Shown piece by piece: positions 23,287 to 30,722 of a stretch of 33,649 nucleotides of DNA. The DNA is from Candidatus Aerophobota bacterium. Lineage in GTDB: Bacteria > Aerophobota > Aerophobia > Aerophobales > B3-G15. The notes under the pieces were generated by a model. That model did no database searches. It was not told where the DNA came from and saw nothing but the letters and a program-made list of their open reading frames with translations. The stretch covers positions 1-33,649 of the forward strand of contig JACUUP010000004.1 in NCBI GenBank assembly GCA_014859225.1. The letters run 5' to 3'. Positions within the stretch are counted from its first letter, which is position 1. The number at the start of each line of letters is the position of its first letter. The position numbers were made by a program, and so were the translations under genes.

Positions 23287-24384
23287 ATGTTTTTGGCTAC
23301 TCTTTCCAGTGGGATTATAGGTCTTCCCAATGCAGGAAAATCAACGCTCTTCAACGCTCTTTGTAGAGGTGGAGCGCAAGTTGCTAATTTCCCTTTTTGC
23401 ACAGTTTCTCCCAATGTAGGTATAGCTTATGTTCCCGATTTGCGTCTGGAAAAATTATTCCGTATTGTTAATCCCCAAATAGTGACCCCGGCAACAGTTG
23501 AAGTAGTGGATGTGGCGGGTTTAATAAGAGGTGCTCACAAAGGAGAAGGGCTGGGAAATGAATTTTTAAGCAGGATAAGAGGGATTGATGTATTAATCCA
23601 GGTAGTTCGCTGTTTTGAAGGAGAAGCATCTCATCCAGAGGGTAGTATTGACCCGATAAGAGATGTTGAGACCCTTAAGATAGAACTTTTCCTATCAGAC
23701 CTTGACATCCTCCAGAGAAGGTTGACAAGGTTAAATAAACTATTAAAATCACAAATTAAACAAAATGCAGCAGTGGAAGCTTTACACAAGCTGGAAAAAG
23801 CTCTCAGAGAAGGAATTTCTCCCTTAAAAGTTATATCTTTGCCGGAATATAATTTGTTAAGGGACGAGGGATTTCTTTCATTAAAACCGATGATTTATGT
23901 AGCAAATATAGGGGAGGAAGATATAGAACCTGTATCCTCTATCCATGCTGAGTGTTTTAGAGGATTTGTTAGGAGGGAGGATATTGAAGTGGTTGAAATG
24001 TGTGCTAAGTTAGAGGCAGAACTTTCAGAGTTTCCTGAGGAGGAAAAACAGAAGTTAATAGAGGAGATGGGAATAAAAGAGGCAACCTCTAAATTAATAA
24101 AAAAAATTTACCATACGTTAAACTTGATAACTTTTTTTACAATAACAGGTGGGAAGGAAGTTAAAGCCCATGCTGTGGAAAAAGGAACCTTAGTAGTTGA
24201 TGCAGCAGAAAAAGTTCACTCTGATATGAAAAAAGGATTTATAAAAGCTGAAGTAATTAATGTAGATGAGCTTTTAAAGCTTGGAGATTTCAGGCGTGCA
24301 AAATCTGATGGAAAGGTTAGTTTAGAAGGTAGAGGTTATGAGGTGCAGGATGGAGATGTTATTCATTTTCATTTTGCTTTGTAG
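23287..24384 (+). CDS. ychF: YchF/Obg-family ATPase (redox/translation-associated)
   Basis: P-loop TRAFAC NTPase of the YchF/OLA1 family, which prefers ATP, binds ribosomes and affects stress responses. The 365 residues contain G1 GLPNAGKSTLFNAL (12-25), ANFPFCTVSPNVG (switch I), DVAGLIRGAHKGEGLGN (G3), a coiled-coil insert (about 140-190), YVANIGEED in place of the G4 NKxD, and a C-terminal TGS domain. The GGAG Shine-Dalgarno is only about 2-3 nt from the ATG, and the TTG two codons on (23293) is better spaced. The gene sits between the sigma factor and the rpsF-ssb-rpsR-rplI cluster. Confidence 0.95.
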   Translation: MFLATLSSGIIGLPNAGKSTLFNALCRGGAQVANFPFCTVSPNVGIAYVPDLRLEKLFRIVNPQIVTPATVEVVDVAGLIRGAHKGEGLGNEFLSRIRGIDVLIQVVRCFEGEASHPEGSIDPIRDVETLKIELFLSDLDILQRRLTRLNKLLKSQIKQNAAVEALHKLEKALREGISPLKVISLPEYNLLRDEGFLSLKPMIYVANIGEEDIEPVSSIHAECFRGFVRREDIEVVEMCAKLEAELSEFPEEEKQKLIEEMGIKEATSKLIKKIYHTLNLITFFTITGGKEVKAHAVEKGTLVVDAAEKVHSDMKKGFIKAEVINVDELLKLGDFRRAKSDGKVSLEGRGYEVQDGDVIHFHFAL

Positions 24385-24405
24385 AATAACCTGAGGAGGT
24401 ATAAG

Positions 24406-24747
24406 GTGAGGTTATACGAGATAGTTTTTGTTTTGAGGCCAAAATTAGATGAAGAAAGTCTAAAGAATGTGAAGGATGAAATAAAAGGTTTTATTGAGCA
24501 AAATGAAGGTAAGGTGGAAAAATTTATTGACCTGGGAAAGAAAAAATTAACGTATGAGGTAGAAAAAGAAGAGGAAGGATATTTTATAAAAGCTTTTTTT
24601 AGTGTGGATTCATCGCCTGTTAATGAGCTTATAAGGTGGATGAGAGCTCAGGATAACATAATAAGATTGGTAGTTGCTAAAGCTAAACTTGATATTTTGA
24701 GCTTAGAAAATACAGAAAGGAGAAAAGCCGATGTCAGCTCTAAATAG
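24406..24747 (+). CDS. rpsF: 30S ribosomal protein S6
   Basis: Small-subunit protein S6, which pairs with S18 on the central domain of 16S rRNA. GTG start after AGGAGGT. The 113 residues begin MRLYEIVFVLRPKLDEE and include the ferredoxin-like core with GKKKLTYEVEKEEEGYF and the C-terminal LVVAKAKLD. The end overlaps ssb by 17 nt. The order rpsF-ssb-rpsR-rplI is the conserved bacterial cluster. Confidence 0.96.
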   Translation: MRLYEIVFVLRPKLDEESLKNVKDEIKGFIEQNEGKVEKFIDLGKKKLTYEVEKEEEGYFIKAFFSVDSSPVNELIRWMRAQDNIIRLVVAKAKLDILSLENTERRKADVSSK

Positions 24748-25195
24748 AGTTATACTGATAGGTAATCTTACCCGGGAGCCAGAGCTAAGATATACACCCG
24801 ATGGGACACCTGTTGCCAGCTTTACCCTGGCGGTAAATCGCCCTTTTCTAAGTCAGGAAAAAGAAAGAGGAACTGATTTTGTCCCTATTGTTGCATGGCG
24901 AAGTCAGGCAGAGAGATGTTCGCAATATTTGACGAAAGGCTCTCAAGTTGCTGTGGATGGTAGACTTCAGGTGCGCTCCTATGAAGATAAAAATGGGATA
25001 AGGAGAAAAGTAGCCGAGGTGGTAGCCTGGAGGGTGGAGTTTTTGCAGAGATTAAAAGGGCCATCCGTGGAGGAACATATTCCTTCTGAAGAGGAGGAGA
25101 ATGAAATAGATAGCATTTCTATAAGTAGTGAAGATATAGATTTAAATGATAAAAGGGAGCTTAACCAGGAAAAAAAGCAAGAGGGAGAGGAGTAA
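24731..25195 (+). CDS. ssb: Single-stranded DNA-binding protein, no canonical C-terminal tip
   Basis: Tetrameric OB-fold protein coating single-stranded DNA. The OB domain (about 1-110) shows NRVILIGNLTREPELRYTPDG, VASFTLAVNRPF, DFVPIVAWRSQAE and a DGRLQVRSYEDKNG strand pair. The tail is acidic (EEEENEIDSISISSEDID) but ends EKKQEGEE and lacks the D-D-D-I-P-F-type hydrophobic tip with which most bacterial SSBs recruit partners such as RecO. The next gene's ATG follows the stop directly, so the end is not a sequencing read-through. The Shine-Dalgarno AAGGAG lies within rpsF. Confidence 0.95.
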   Translation: MSALNRVILIGNLTREPELRYTPDGTPVASFTLAVNRPFLSQEKERGTDFVPIVAWRSQAERCSQYLTKGSQVAVDGRLQVRSYEDKNGIRRKVAEVVAWRVEFLQRLKGPSVEEHIPSEEEENEIDSISISSEDIDLNDKRELNQEKKQEGEE

Positions 25196-25414
25196 ATGGT
25201 AACAAAGTTTTTTAAAAGAAGCAGAGTCTGTGAGTTCTGTCGTTCAAGTGCAAAAGCTATAGATTTTAGCGAGATTGATACTTTAAGAAGATATGTAGAT
25301 AACAGGGCCAGGATAAAGAATAGACGCAGGACAGGAGTTTGTGCCAAACATCAAAGACGACTGGCAAAAGCAATTAAGATAGCAAGACAGATAGCTCTTT
25401 TGCCCTATAAATAA
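25196..25414 (+). CDS. rpsR: 30S ribosomal protein S18 (zinc-ribbon type)
   Basis: S18, partner of S6 on the 30S platform, 72 aa. It keeps potential metal ligands CEFC near the N-terminus and CAKHQR further on (the C+ form), and ends in the typical ARQIALLPY. The segment normally reading g-K-I-x-P-R-R reads ARIKNRRRTG. The start ATG abuts the ssb stop (TAAATG). GAGAGGAG inside ssb serves as the ribosome site, so the two genes are translationally coupled. Confidence 0.96.
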   Translation: MVTKFFKRSRVCEFCRSSAKAIDFSEIDTLRRYVDNRARIKNRRRTGVCAKHQRRLAKAIKIARQIALLPYK

Positions 25415-25431
25415 AGGGGGGTTAAGAAGGA

Positions 25432-25896
25432 ATGAAGGTTATTCTCAGAGAAAATGTGGAGAACCTTGGAAGTACACATAATATAGTAGATGTAAGTGAT
25501 GGATATGCCAGGAATTTTTTAATACCTAAAGGACTTGCCTTGCAGGCAACGGCAAGTGAGCTTAAAAAGTGGGAGGAAAGAAAGAGAATATCTGAGCAAA
25601 AAAGTGAAAGGGAGATATTCAAAGCAAGGCGAGTGGAAGAAAAGCTGAAAGATATTACTCTTGTTATTGAAAGGGATGTTGGCGAGGAAGGAAAATTGTT
25701 TGGCTCAGTTACTACTCAGGATATTGCCGAGCGGATAATAAATAAATTCAACCTCCCCATAGACCACAGAAAAATTGTTTTAGATGAGCCAATAAGAGTG
25801 ATTGGTATAAGAGAGATTTTTATAAAACTCCACCCGCAGGTGGAGATACCGCTCAAGGTTGAGGTAACAAAGAGGGTGAAAGAAGATGAAAAATAA
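25432..25896 (+). CDS. rplI: 50S ribosomal protein L9
   Basis: Large-subunit protein L9, with an N-terminal RNA-binding domain and a C-terminal domain joined by a long helix. The N-domain MKVILRENVENLGSTHNIVDVSDGYARNFLIP is diagnostic. The C-domain shows EGKLFGSVTTQDIA and HPQVEIPLKVEV. At 154 aa it is full length. The Shine-Dalgarno is a run of Gs (AAAGGGGGG) about 11 nt upstream. The last 11 nt overlap the following DRE-TIM gene. Confidence 0.96.
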   Translation: MKVILRENVENLGSTHNIVDVSDGYARNFLIPKGLALQATASELKKWEERKRISEQKSEREIFKARRVEEKLKDITLVIERDVGEEGKLFGSVTTQDIAERIINKFNLPIDHRKIVLDEPIRVIGIREIFIKLHPQVEIPLKVEVTKRVKEDEK

Positions 25897-27151
25897 AAAT
25901 AAGATTTATATTATAGATGTTACCAACAGGGATGGGGTTCAAACTTCCAGGCTCGGGTTGGCGAAGTTAGAAAAAACTATCATTAATTTATACCTGAATG
26001 AAATGGGAATCTATCAGTCGGAGTTTGGTTTCCCCTTTACCAATCATGAGAAAAAGTACTTAAAAGCCAACCTGGAACTTGCTAAAATGGGTGTGCTAAA
26101 GCCCATAATTTTATCCGGTTGGTGCAGACCGCTAAAAGAGGATATAGAAGAAGCTCTAAAATTGGGAGTGGAACATATAAATATCTCTATTTCCACCTCA
26201 GAGCAAATGACTAAAGGTAAGTTTCAGGACAGGGTTGTTAGAAGCCCCAAAGAGGATTCTTCTAAACCAAGTATCATCGGTATGGTTGTGGAGAGTGTAA
26301 GGCTTGCCAGAGAAAATGGTATGAAAACCATAGGAGTTAATGCTGAGGATGCATCCAGGACAGATGATGAGTTCTTAATTGAATTTGCCGCCTCAGCTAA
26401 GGAAGCTGGTGCAGATAGGATAAGATACTGTGATACCTTAGGGTACGATGACCCATTTACTCTCTACAAAAGAGTGCATAGACTGGCAAAAGAGGTGAAA
26501 ATCCCTGTTGAGCTTCACTGCCATAACGACCTTGGTACGGCCGTTGCCTGTTCTATAGCTGGTGCTAAAGCTGCAATAGATGCTGGAGTGGATGCCTACA
26601 TTAACACCACTATCAATGGTATGGGAGAGCGAGCCGGGAATGCTGACCTTGTTTCAGTTATACTTGCGCTTAAAAAATCAAGTGGTCTTAAAGACCTTAA
26701 CCTGTTAGACGAGAGAGTGGACTTATCTAAATCCTGGAAGATTGCTAAATATGCCTCCTATGCATTCGGGGTTCCAATGCCCATAAATCAGCCGGGGGTT
26801 GGTGAGAATGCTTTTGCTCACGAATCAGGAATTCATGCTGATGGAGCTCTTAAAGATAGAAGAAATTATGAGCTTTACGATTATGAAGAGCTCGGTAGAG
26901 GTGAACCAGAAATAGTTGAAACTGGTAGAAAGATAACTACGGGAGAGTATGGCGGAATTAGAGGTTTTAGAAATGTTTACGAGAAATTAGAGGTGGAGTT
27001 TAAGGACGAAAATGAAGCTTACCGCATTTTGGAACTTGTCCGCTACGCTAATGTTCATACTCAAAAACCACTTACCAATGATGAGCTTCTTTTTATTGCC
27101 AGGTATCCTGAACAAGCCAAACTAATTCTTACCGTTGTTCCCCCGGTATAA
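25886..27151 (+). CDS. Homocitrate synthase/2-isopropylmalate synthase-family enzyme
   Basis: DRE-TIM metallolyase condensing acetyl-CoA with a 2-keto acid. The family signature is modified to DVTNRDGVQ (11-19; usual D-T-T-L-R-D-G-E-Q), with metal ligands at Asp11 and His211/His213 (ELHCHNDLG). NGMGERAGNADL (244-255) and FAHESGIHADG are also present. At 421 aa it lacks the C-terminal leucine-regulatory LeuA domain, as in NifV-type homocitrate synthases or Re-citrate synthases. The substrate could be 2-oxoglutarate, oxaloacetate or 2-oxoisovalerate. No leuB/C/D, aks or nif genes are near. It overlaps rplI by 11 nt and its 3' end overlaps convergent murC by 23 nt. Confidence 0.85.
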   Translation: MKNKNKIYIIDVTNRDGVQTSRLGLAKLEKTIINLYLNEMGIYQSEFGFPFTNHEKKYLKANLELAKMGVLKPIILSGWCRPLKEDIEEALKLGVEHINISISTSEQMTKGKFQDRVVRSPKEDSSKPSIIGMVVESVRLARENGMKTIGVNAEDASRTDDEFLIEFAASAKEAGADRIRYCDTLGYDDPFTLYKRVHRLAKEVKIPVELHCHNDLGTAVACSIAGAKAAIDAGVDAYINTTINGMGERAGNADLVSVILALKKSSGLKDLNLLDERVDLSKSWKIAKYASYAFGVPMPINQPGVGENAFAHESGIHADGALKDRRNYELYDYEELGRGEPEIVETGRKITTGEYGGIRGFRNVYEKLEVEFKDENEAYRILELVRYANVHTQKPLTNDELLFIARYPEQAKLILTVVPPV

Positions 27152-28484
27152 GTTGCAGGGATAGCTCTGTAATATCTCCTGCCCCTAAGGTTACAACTAA
27201 ATCATTTTCCCTGAGATTTGCTTGGACAAACTGGATTATCCTTTCCCTGGAGGGGATGTAATAAGTAGGTAATGACCTTCTTTTTTGTAGAGCCTCAAAT
27301 AAAACTTTCCCATTGATTCCTGAAATTGGTCTTTCTCCCGCTGGATAAATCGGAGTAAGAATGAGTATATCAGCTTTATCAAAAGCAGTTAAAAATTTAG
27401 ATAACAAAAGTTTAGTTCTACTGTAGCGGTGGGGTTGAAATATAACAATAGTTCGCCTTCCAACTTTTTTTAACTCACCCAAAACAGCTTTAATCTCAGT
27501 TGGATGGTGAGCGTAATCATCAAATACGGGAACCTGTCCTATCTCTCCTACTTTTTCTATTCTTCTTTTCACTCCCTCAAAAGAGCAAAGGCTATTTTTA
27601 ATCTCTGTCCAGCTAATACCCAGAAGGTATCCAGTTGCAGTTGCCGCTAACGAGTTGTAGACATTATGCATACCGGGAAGAGGAACTGTAAGCTCTCCCA
27701 TATAATTTTTCTTATAATATACCTTAAAGCTGGATTGGAAAACCTGCAATTTAATATCTTCTGCCCGGATATCGGCTTGCTTATTAAGTCCATAAGTTAA
27801 AATCTTCTCCCTTTTTACCTTTTTGAATATGAAAGAGGATGCAGCATCATCCAGATTAAGAGCTCCTGTTCCTTGAGGTTTAACCTGATGCATGAATTTA
27901 ATGAAGGCGTACACGATATTCCTTGATGAGCCATAAAAATCAAGATGGTCATCTTCCACATTCGTGACAACGGCTATATCTGGATGAAAGTGAAGAAAGG
28001 AAGCATCAGATTCATCTGATTCTACGACCACGTAGCTACTTTTTCCCAATCTGCTATTAGAGCCTATTTTTTTTAAAATTCCTCCCATAAAGATAGAGGG
28101 GTCTTTCCCTGTATTTAAAAGAAGCTCTGCAATAAGAGCGGTGGTGGTTGTTTTGCCGTGGGTTCCTGCTACGATGATACTTTTTTTTGGGTTTATAATT
28201 TGAGCAACAAGTTTTCCTCTTGCAATCAAGGGAACTTTTCTTTTTTTTGCCTGCCTTATCTCGGGATTAGAGTTTTTAATTGCTGAGGAAAAGATAACTA
28301 AATCTGCACCATAGATTTGATTTTTTTTGTGGCCTTTGTAAATAATAGCTCCTTTGTGATGGAGGTGTTTTGTTATTTGTGTTTCTTTCGTATCCGACCC
28401 GGACACAGTGTATCCCAACTCAAGAAAAATTTTTGCCAGCCCACTCATTCCAATTCCTCCGATTCCAATGAAGTGTAGATGCAT
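27129..28484 (-). CDS. murC: UDP-N-acetylmuramate--L-alanine ligase
   Basis: Adds L-alanine to UDP-MurNAc, the first amino acid step of peptidoglycan precursor synthesis. The 451 residues show the N-terminal UDP-binding GIGGIGMSGLA (7-17) and GSDTKE, the P-loop AGTHGKTTTTALIAELL, the central EDDHLDFYGS and the C-terminal DDYAHHPTEI and FQPHRYSRT. It starts within the murG stop (TAATG) and so is coupled. The 3' end overlaps the DRE-TIM gene on the other strand. Together with murG it shows the cell has a peptidoglycan wall. Confidence 0.96.
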   Translation of the reverse strand: MHLHFIGIGGIGMSGLAKIFLELGYTVSGSDTKETQITKHLHHKGAIIYKGHKKNQIYGADLVIFSSAIKNSNPEIRQAKKRKVPLIARGKLVAQIINPKKSIIVAGTHGKTTTTALIAELLLNTGKDPSIFMGGILKKIGSNSRLGKSSYVVVESDESDASFLHFHPDIAVVTNVEDDHLDFYGSSRNIVYAFIKFMHQVKPQGTGALNLDDAASSFIFKKVKREKILTYGLNKQADIRAEDIKLQVFQSSFKVYYKKNYMGELTVPLPGMHNVYNSLAATATGYLLGISWTEIKNSLCSFEGVKRRIEKVGEIGQVPVFDDYAHHPTEIKAVLGELKKVGRRTIVIFQPHRYSRTKLLLSKFLTAFDKADILILTPIYPAGERPISGINGKVLFEALQKRRSLPTYYIPSRERIIQFVQANLRENDLVVTLGAGDITELSLQLIPGEQR

Positions 28485-29593
28485 TAGTTTTTCTCCAGCT
28501 GCAAAATTAAACTGGTAAGGTTCTCTGCAGCTTCAGGTTTTCTTAAAGCAAGGCATGCTTTTTCCATCTTATCTCTTACTTCATTACTGAAAAATATCTG
28601 CTCAATTGTCATCTTAAGCAAAGATGGGTTTACCTTTTCCTGAGTAATTAGCTTTGCTGCCCCCTCTCTTTCCAGAAAAAGAGCGTTTTTTAACTGGTGC
28701 TTATTTGTGGCATAAGGATAGGGAATAAGTATGCAGGGAAGAGTGCAGGCGGTCATCTCTGAAATAGTTGTAGCTCCACTGCGGGATATAGCAACATCAC
28801 TTGCCGCCAGGGCATGGTGAATATGGGAAAGATAGGAGAAAACTTTCCCCCGGATATTTATTTTTTCAGTTTTTTCCCTTATCCAGGAATAATCTTTTTC
28901 ACCAGCAATTATCATGAATTGAATATTTTCTGCCCATTTTTCTTCTTGTATAAGGTAAAGAGTTTCAACGGCTAATTTATTTAAATGATGGGCACCCTGG
29001 CTTCCTCCTAAAAAAAGAATGGTAAATTTTTCCTTCTCCAGCCCTAATTTCCTTCTCCCCTCCTCTCTTGAGCAGGTTAAAATCTTTTCTCTTACTGGAT
29101 TGCCGGTTACAACTGCTTTTTTCCTGCTCCAGTAAGGGATATGTTCCATACTATCCTTAAAAGTAAGCGCTATTTTAGAAGCAAAGGGCAAAAGCATTTT
29201 ATTGGTGAGGGACAGATTGACATTTTGCTCGCAAATTATGATGGGTATACCGAAAAGAAAAGCTGATAATGCCACCGGATACGAGTGAAAACTACCCACC
29301 CCTACCAGCACATCTGGTTTAAATCTGAAGATAATCGTTGCAGATTGTACGAAAGAAATAATTATTTTTAAGGTAAAGCTTAGCCACTTCAGGGAAAAAG
29401 ACCTTGGCAGGGGCAAAACATCTATAGACACAAACTCTACATTTTCTTTTTCAACAATTTTTTTCTCAAGCTCCCTTTCTCCTCCAATCCATAAGATTGA
29501 GCAGTCAGGATACCTTTTTTTTATGCTTTGAACAAGGGCAATTGCAGGATAGATGTGCCCCCCTGTGCCTCCAGCGGCAATCAGAATTCTCAT
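28484..29593 (-). CDS. murG: MurG N-acetylglucosaminyltransferase (lipid II synthesis)
   Basis: Transfers GlcNAc to lipid I at the cytoplasmic face of the membrane, forming lipid II. I chose ATG 29593, giving MRILIAAGGTGGHIYPAIAL, the normal family start. The track's ATG (29620) adds nine residues inside secF with no ribosome site. The GT-B fold motifs are GGTGGHIYPA, GVGSFHSYP, EQNVNLSLTNKML (family form E-Q-N-x-x-x-G-x-x-N), GGSQGAHHLN, ISRSGATTISE and PYPYATNKHQLKNA. The start is 1 nt after the secF stop with only a poor Shine-Dalgarno (AAAGAAA), so coupling to secF is likely. Confidence 0.95.
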   Translation of the reverse strand: MRILIAAGGTGGHIYPAIALVQSIKKRYPDCSILWIGGERELEKKIVEKENVEFVSIDVLPLPRSFSLKWLSFTLKIIISFVQSATIIFRFKPDVLVGVGSFHSYPVALSAFLFGIPIIICEQNVNLSLTNKMLLPFASKIALTFKDSMEHIPYWSRKKAVVTGNPVREKILTCSREEGRRKLGLEKEKFTILFLGGSQGAHHLNKLAVETLYLIQEEKWAENIQFMIIAGEKDYSWIREKTEKINIRGKVFSYLSHIHHALAASDVAISRSGATTISEMTACTLPCILIPYPYATNKHQLKNALFLEREGAAKLITQEKVNPSLLKMTIEQIFFSNEVRDKMEKACLALRKPEAAENLTSLILQLEKN

Positions 29594-29594
29594 C

Positions 29595-30710
29595 TTATTT
29601 CTTTGTTTTGCCCCAGGCATAAATTACAGGGGTTGCTACGAAACTGGATGAGTAGGTGCCAACAATCACTCCCACAAGAAGTGCGAAAGTAAATCCACGC
29701 AGAGGCTCTCCCCCCCACAGGAAAAGAATAAGAACGACAATAAAAGTGGTTAAAGAGGTTATAAGGGTGCGAGAAAGAGATTGGTTTATACTTAGGTTAA
29801 GAATCTTTTTTGAGGGAAGCTTCTTTTTTCTAAGTGTTTTGATGTTCTCTCGTATCCTGTCGTAAACAACAATTGTATCATTTAACGAATATCCAATAAT
29901 GGTTAAAATAGCGGCAACAATTGGAAGTGTAAATTCAAAATTAAATAAGGAGAGCAGTCCCACAGCGATTACAACATCGTGGGCAAGGGCTATTACCGCT
30001 CCTGCGGCAAAGCGAAACTCAAACCTCCATCCAATATAAATGAGCATGCCGATTAAACTAAAGGCAATTGCCAGAAGAGCGTTGCGTTGCAATTCTTCAC
30101 TCACCTTAGGTCCCATTAAGCTTACACTTAAAATTTCAAAGGGATTTTCTTTATTCACAAATTCAGTCTGGATAGCTTCTTGTATCTTAGATGCCATCTC
30201 CCGCGAGGTAACATCCTGAATAACAGATGCAAGGGCATCTTTTGTAGCCTTGTTTAAATTAATCTTATCAATCCTTTCAATATCAAGCGTAAGTTCTGTT
30301 ATTAGGTTTTCATATCCAATCCCCTCTATCCCGGGGATATTTTTCAACTCTTCAATACTTTGAAACTCGCCTTTGCTCTGGCGATAATCTATTATATTTG
30401 TGGCTATCACATCTGAAATTTCCTCCAGGTGGTATCTTATAAGGACAGTGTTTTCCTCCTGAGGCCCATAACGCTGGATAACCGCTCCTCCCAGACCAAC
30501 TCCCGAAAGAGCAGACCTTATCCTACCTATCTCAAAAGAGTTCTCAAATTTTAAGTGAGTTTCCATTCCTCCTGTAAAGTCAAGTCCTAATCCCAGCCCT
30601 CCTTTTAAAGCTATGGAAGATAAGCCAACCACAATAGCTATAATAGAAATGATAAAAGCCACCTTTCTCCATTTAATAAAATCTATATTTGTTTCACCTA
30701 AAAGTTGCAT
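29595..30710 (-). CDS. secF: Protein translocase subunit SecF with HhH-like insertion
   Basis: Inner-membrane SecDF partner that uses the proton gradient to pull proteins through SecYEG. The first helix (17-35), the FTGGMETHLKF motif (45-55), SVSLMGPKVSEEL (195-207) and the membrane core with SLNDTIVVYDRIRENI are typical. The protein is 371 aa rather than about 300. The extra length lies in the periplasmic domain, residues about 100-168. There YRQSKGEFQSIEELKNIPGI and INLNKATKDAL resemble the two halves of ComEA-type helix-hairpin-helix repeats, in reverse order. secD lies 12 nt upstream. The Shine-Dalgarno is AGAGGTA. Confidence 0.93.
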   Translation of the reverse strand: MQLLGETNIDFIKWRKVAFIISIIAIVVGLSSIALKGGLGLGLDFTGGMETHLKFENSFEIGRIRSALSGVGLGGAVIQRYGPQEENTVLIRYHLEEISDVIATNIIDYRQSKGEFQSIEELKNIPGIEGIGYENLITELTLDIERIDKINLNKATKDALASVIQDVTSREMASKIQEAIQTEFVNKENPFEILSVSLMGPKVSEELQRNALLAIAFSLIGMLIYIGWRFEFRFAAGAVIALAHDVVIAVGLLSLFNFEFTLPIVAAILTIIGYSLNDTIVVYDRIRENIKTLRKKKLPSKKILNLSINQSLSRTLITSLTTFIVVLILFLWGGEPLRGFTFALLVGVIVGTYSSSFVATPVIYAWGKTKK

Positions 30711-30722
30711 TTTTACCTCTTT

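Noticed and set aside
29594-29620. Upstream ATG for murG
   Set aside because: It adds nine residues within secF with no ribosome site. MRILIAAGGTGGH is the canonical MurG start.
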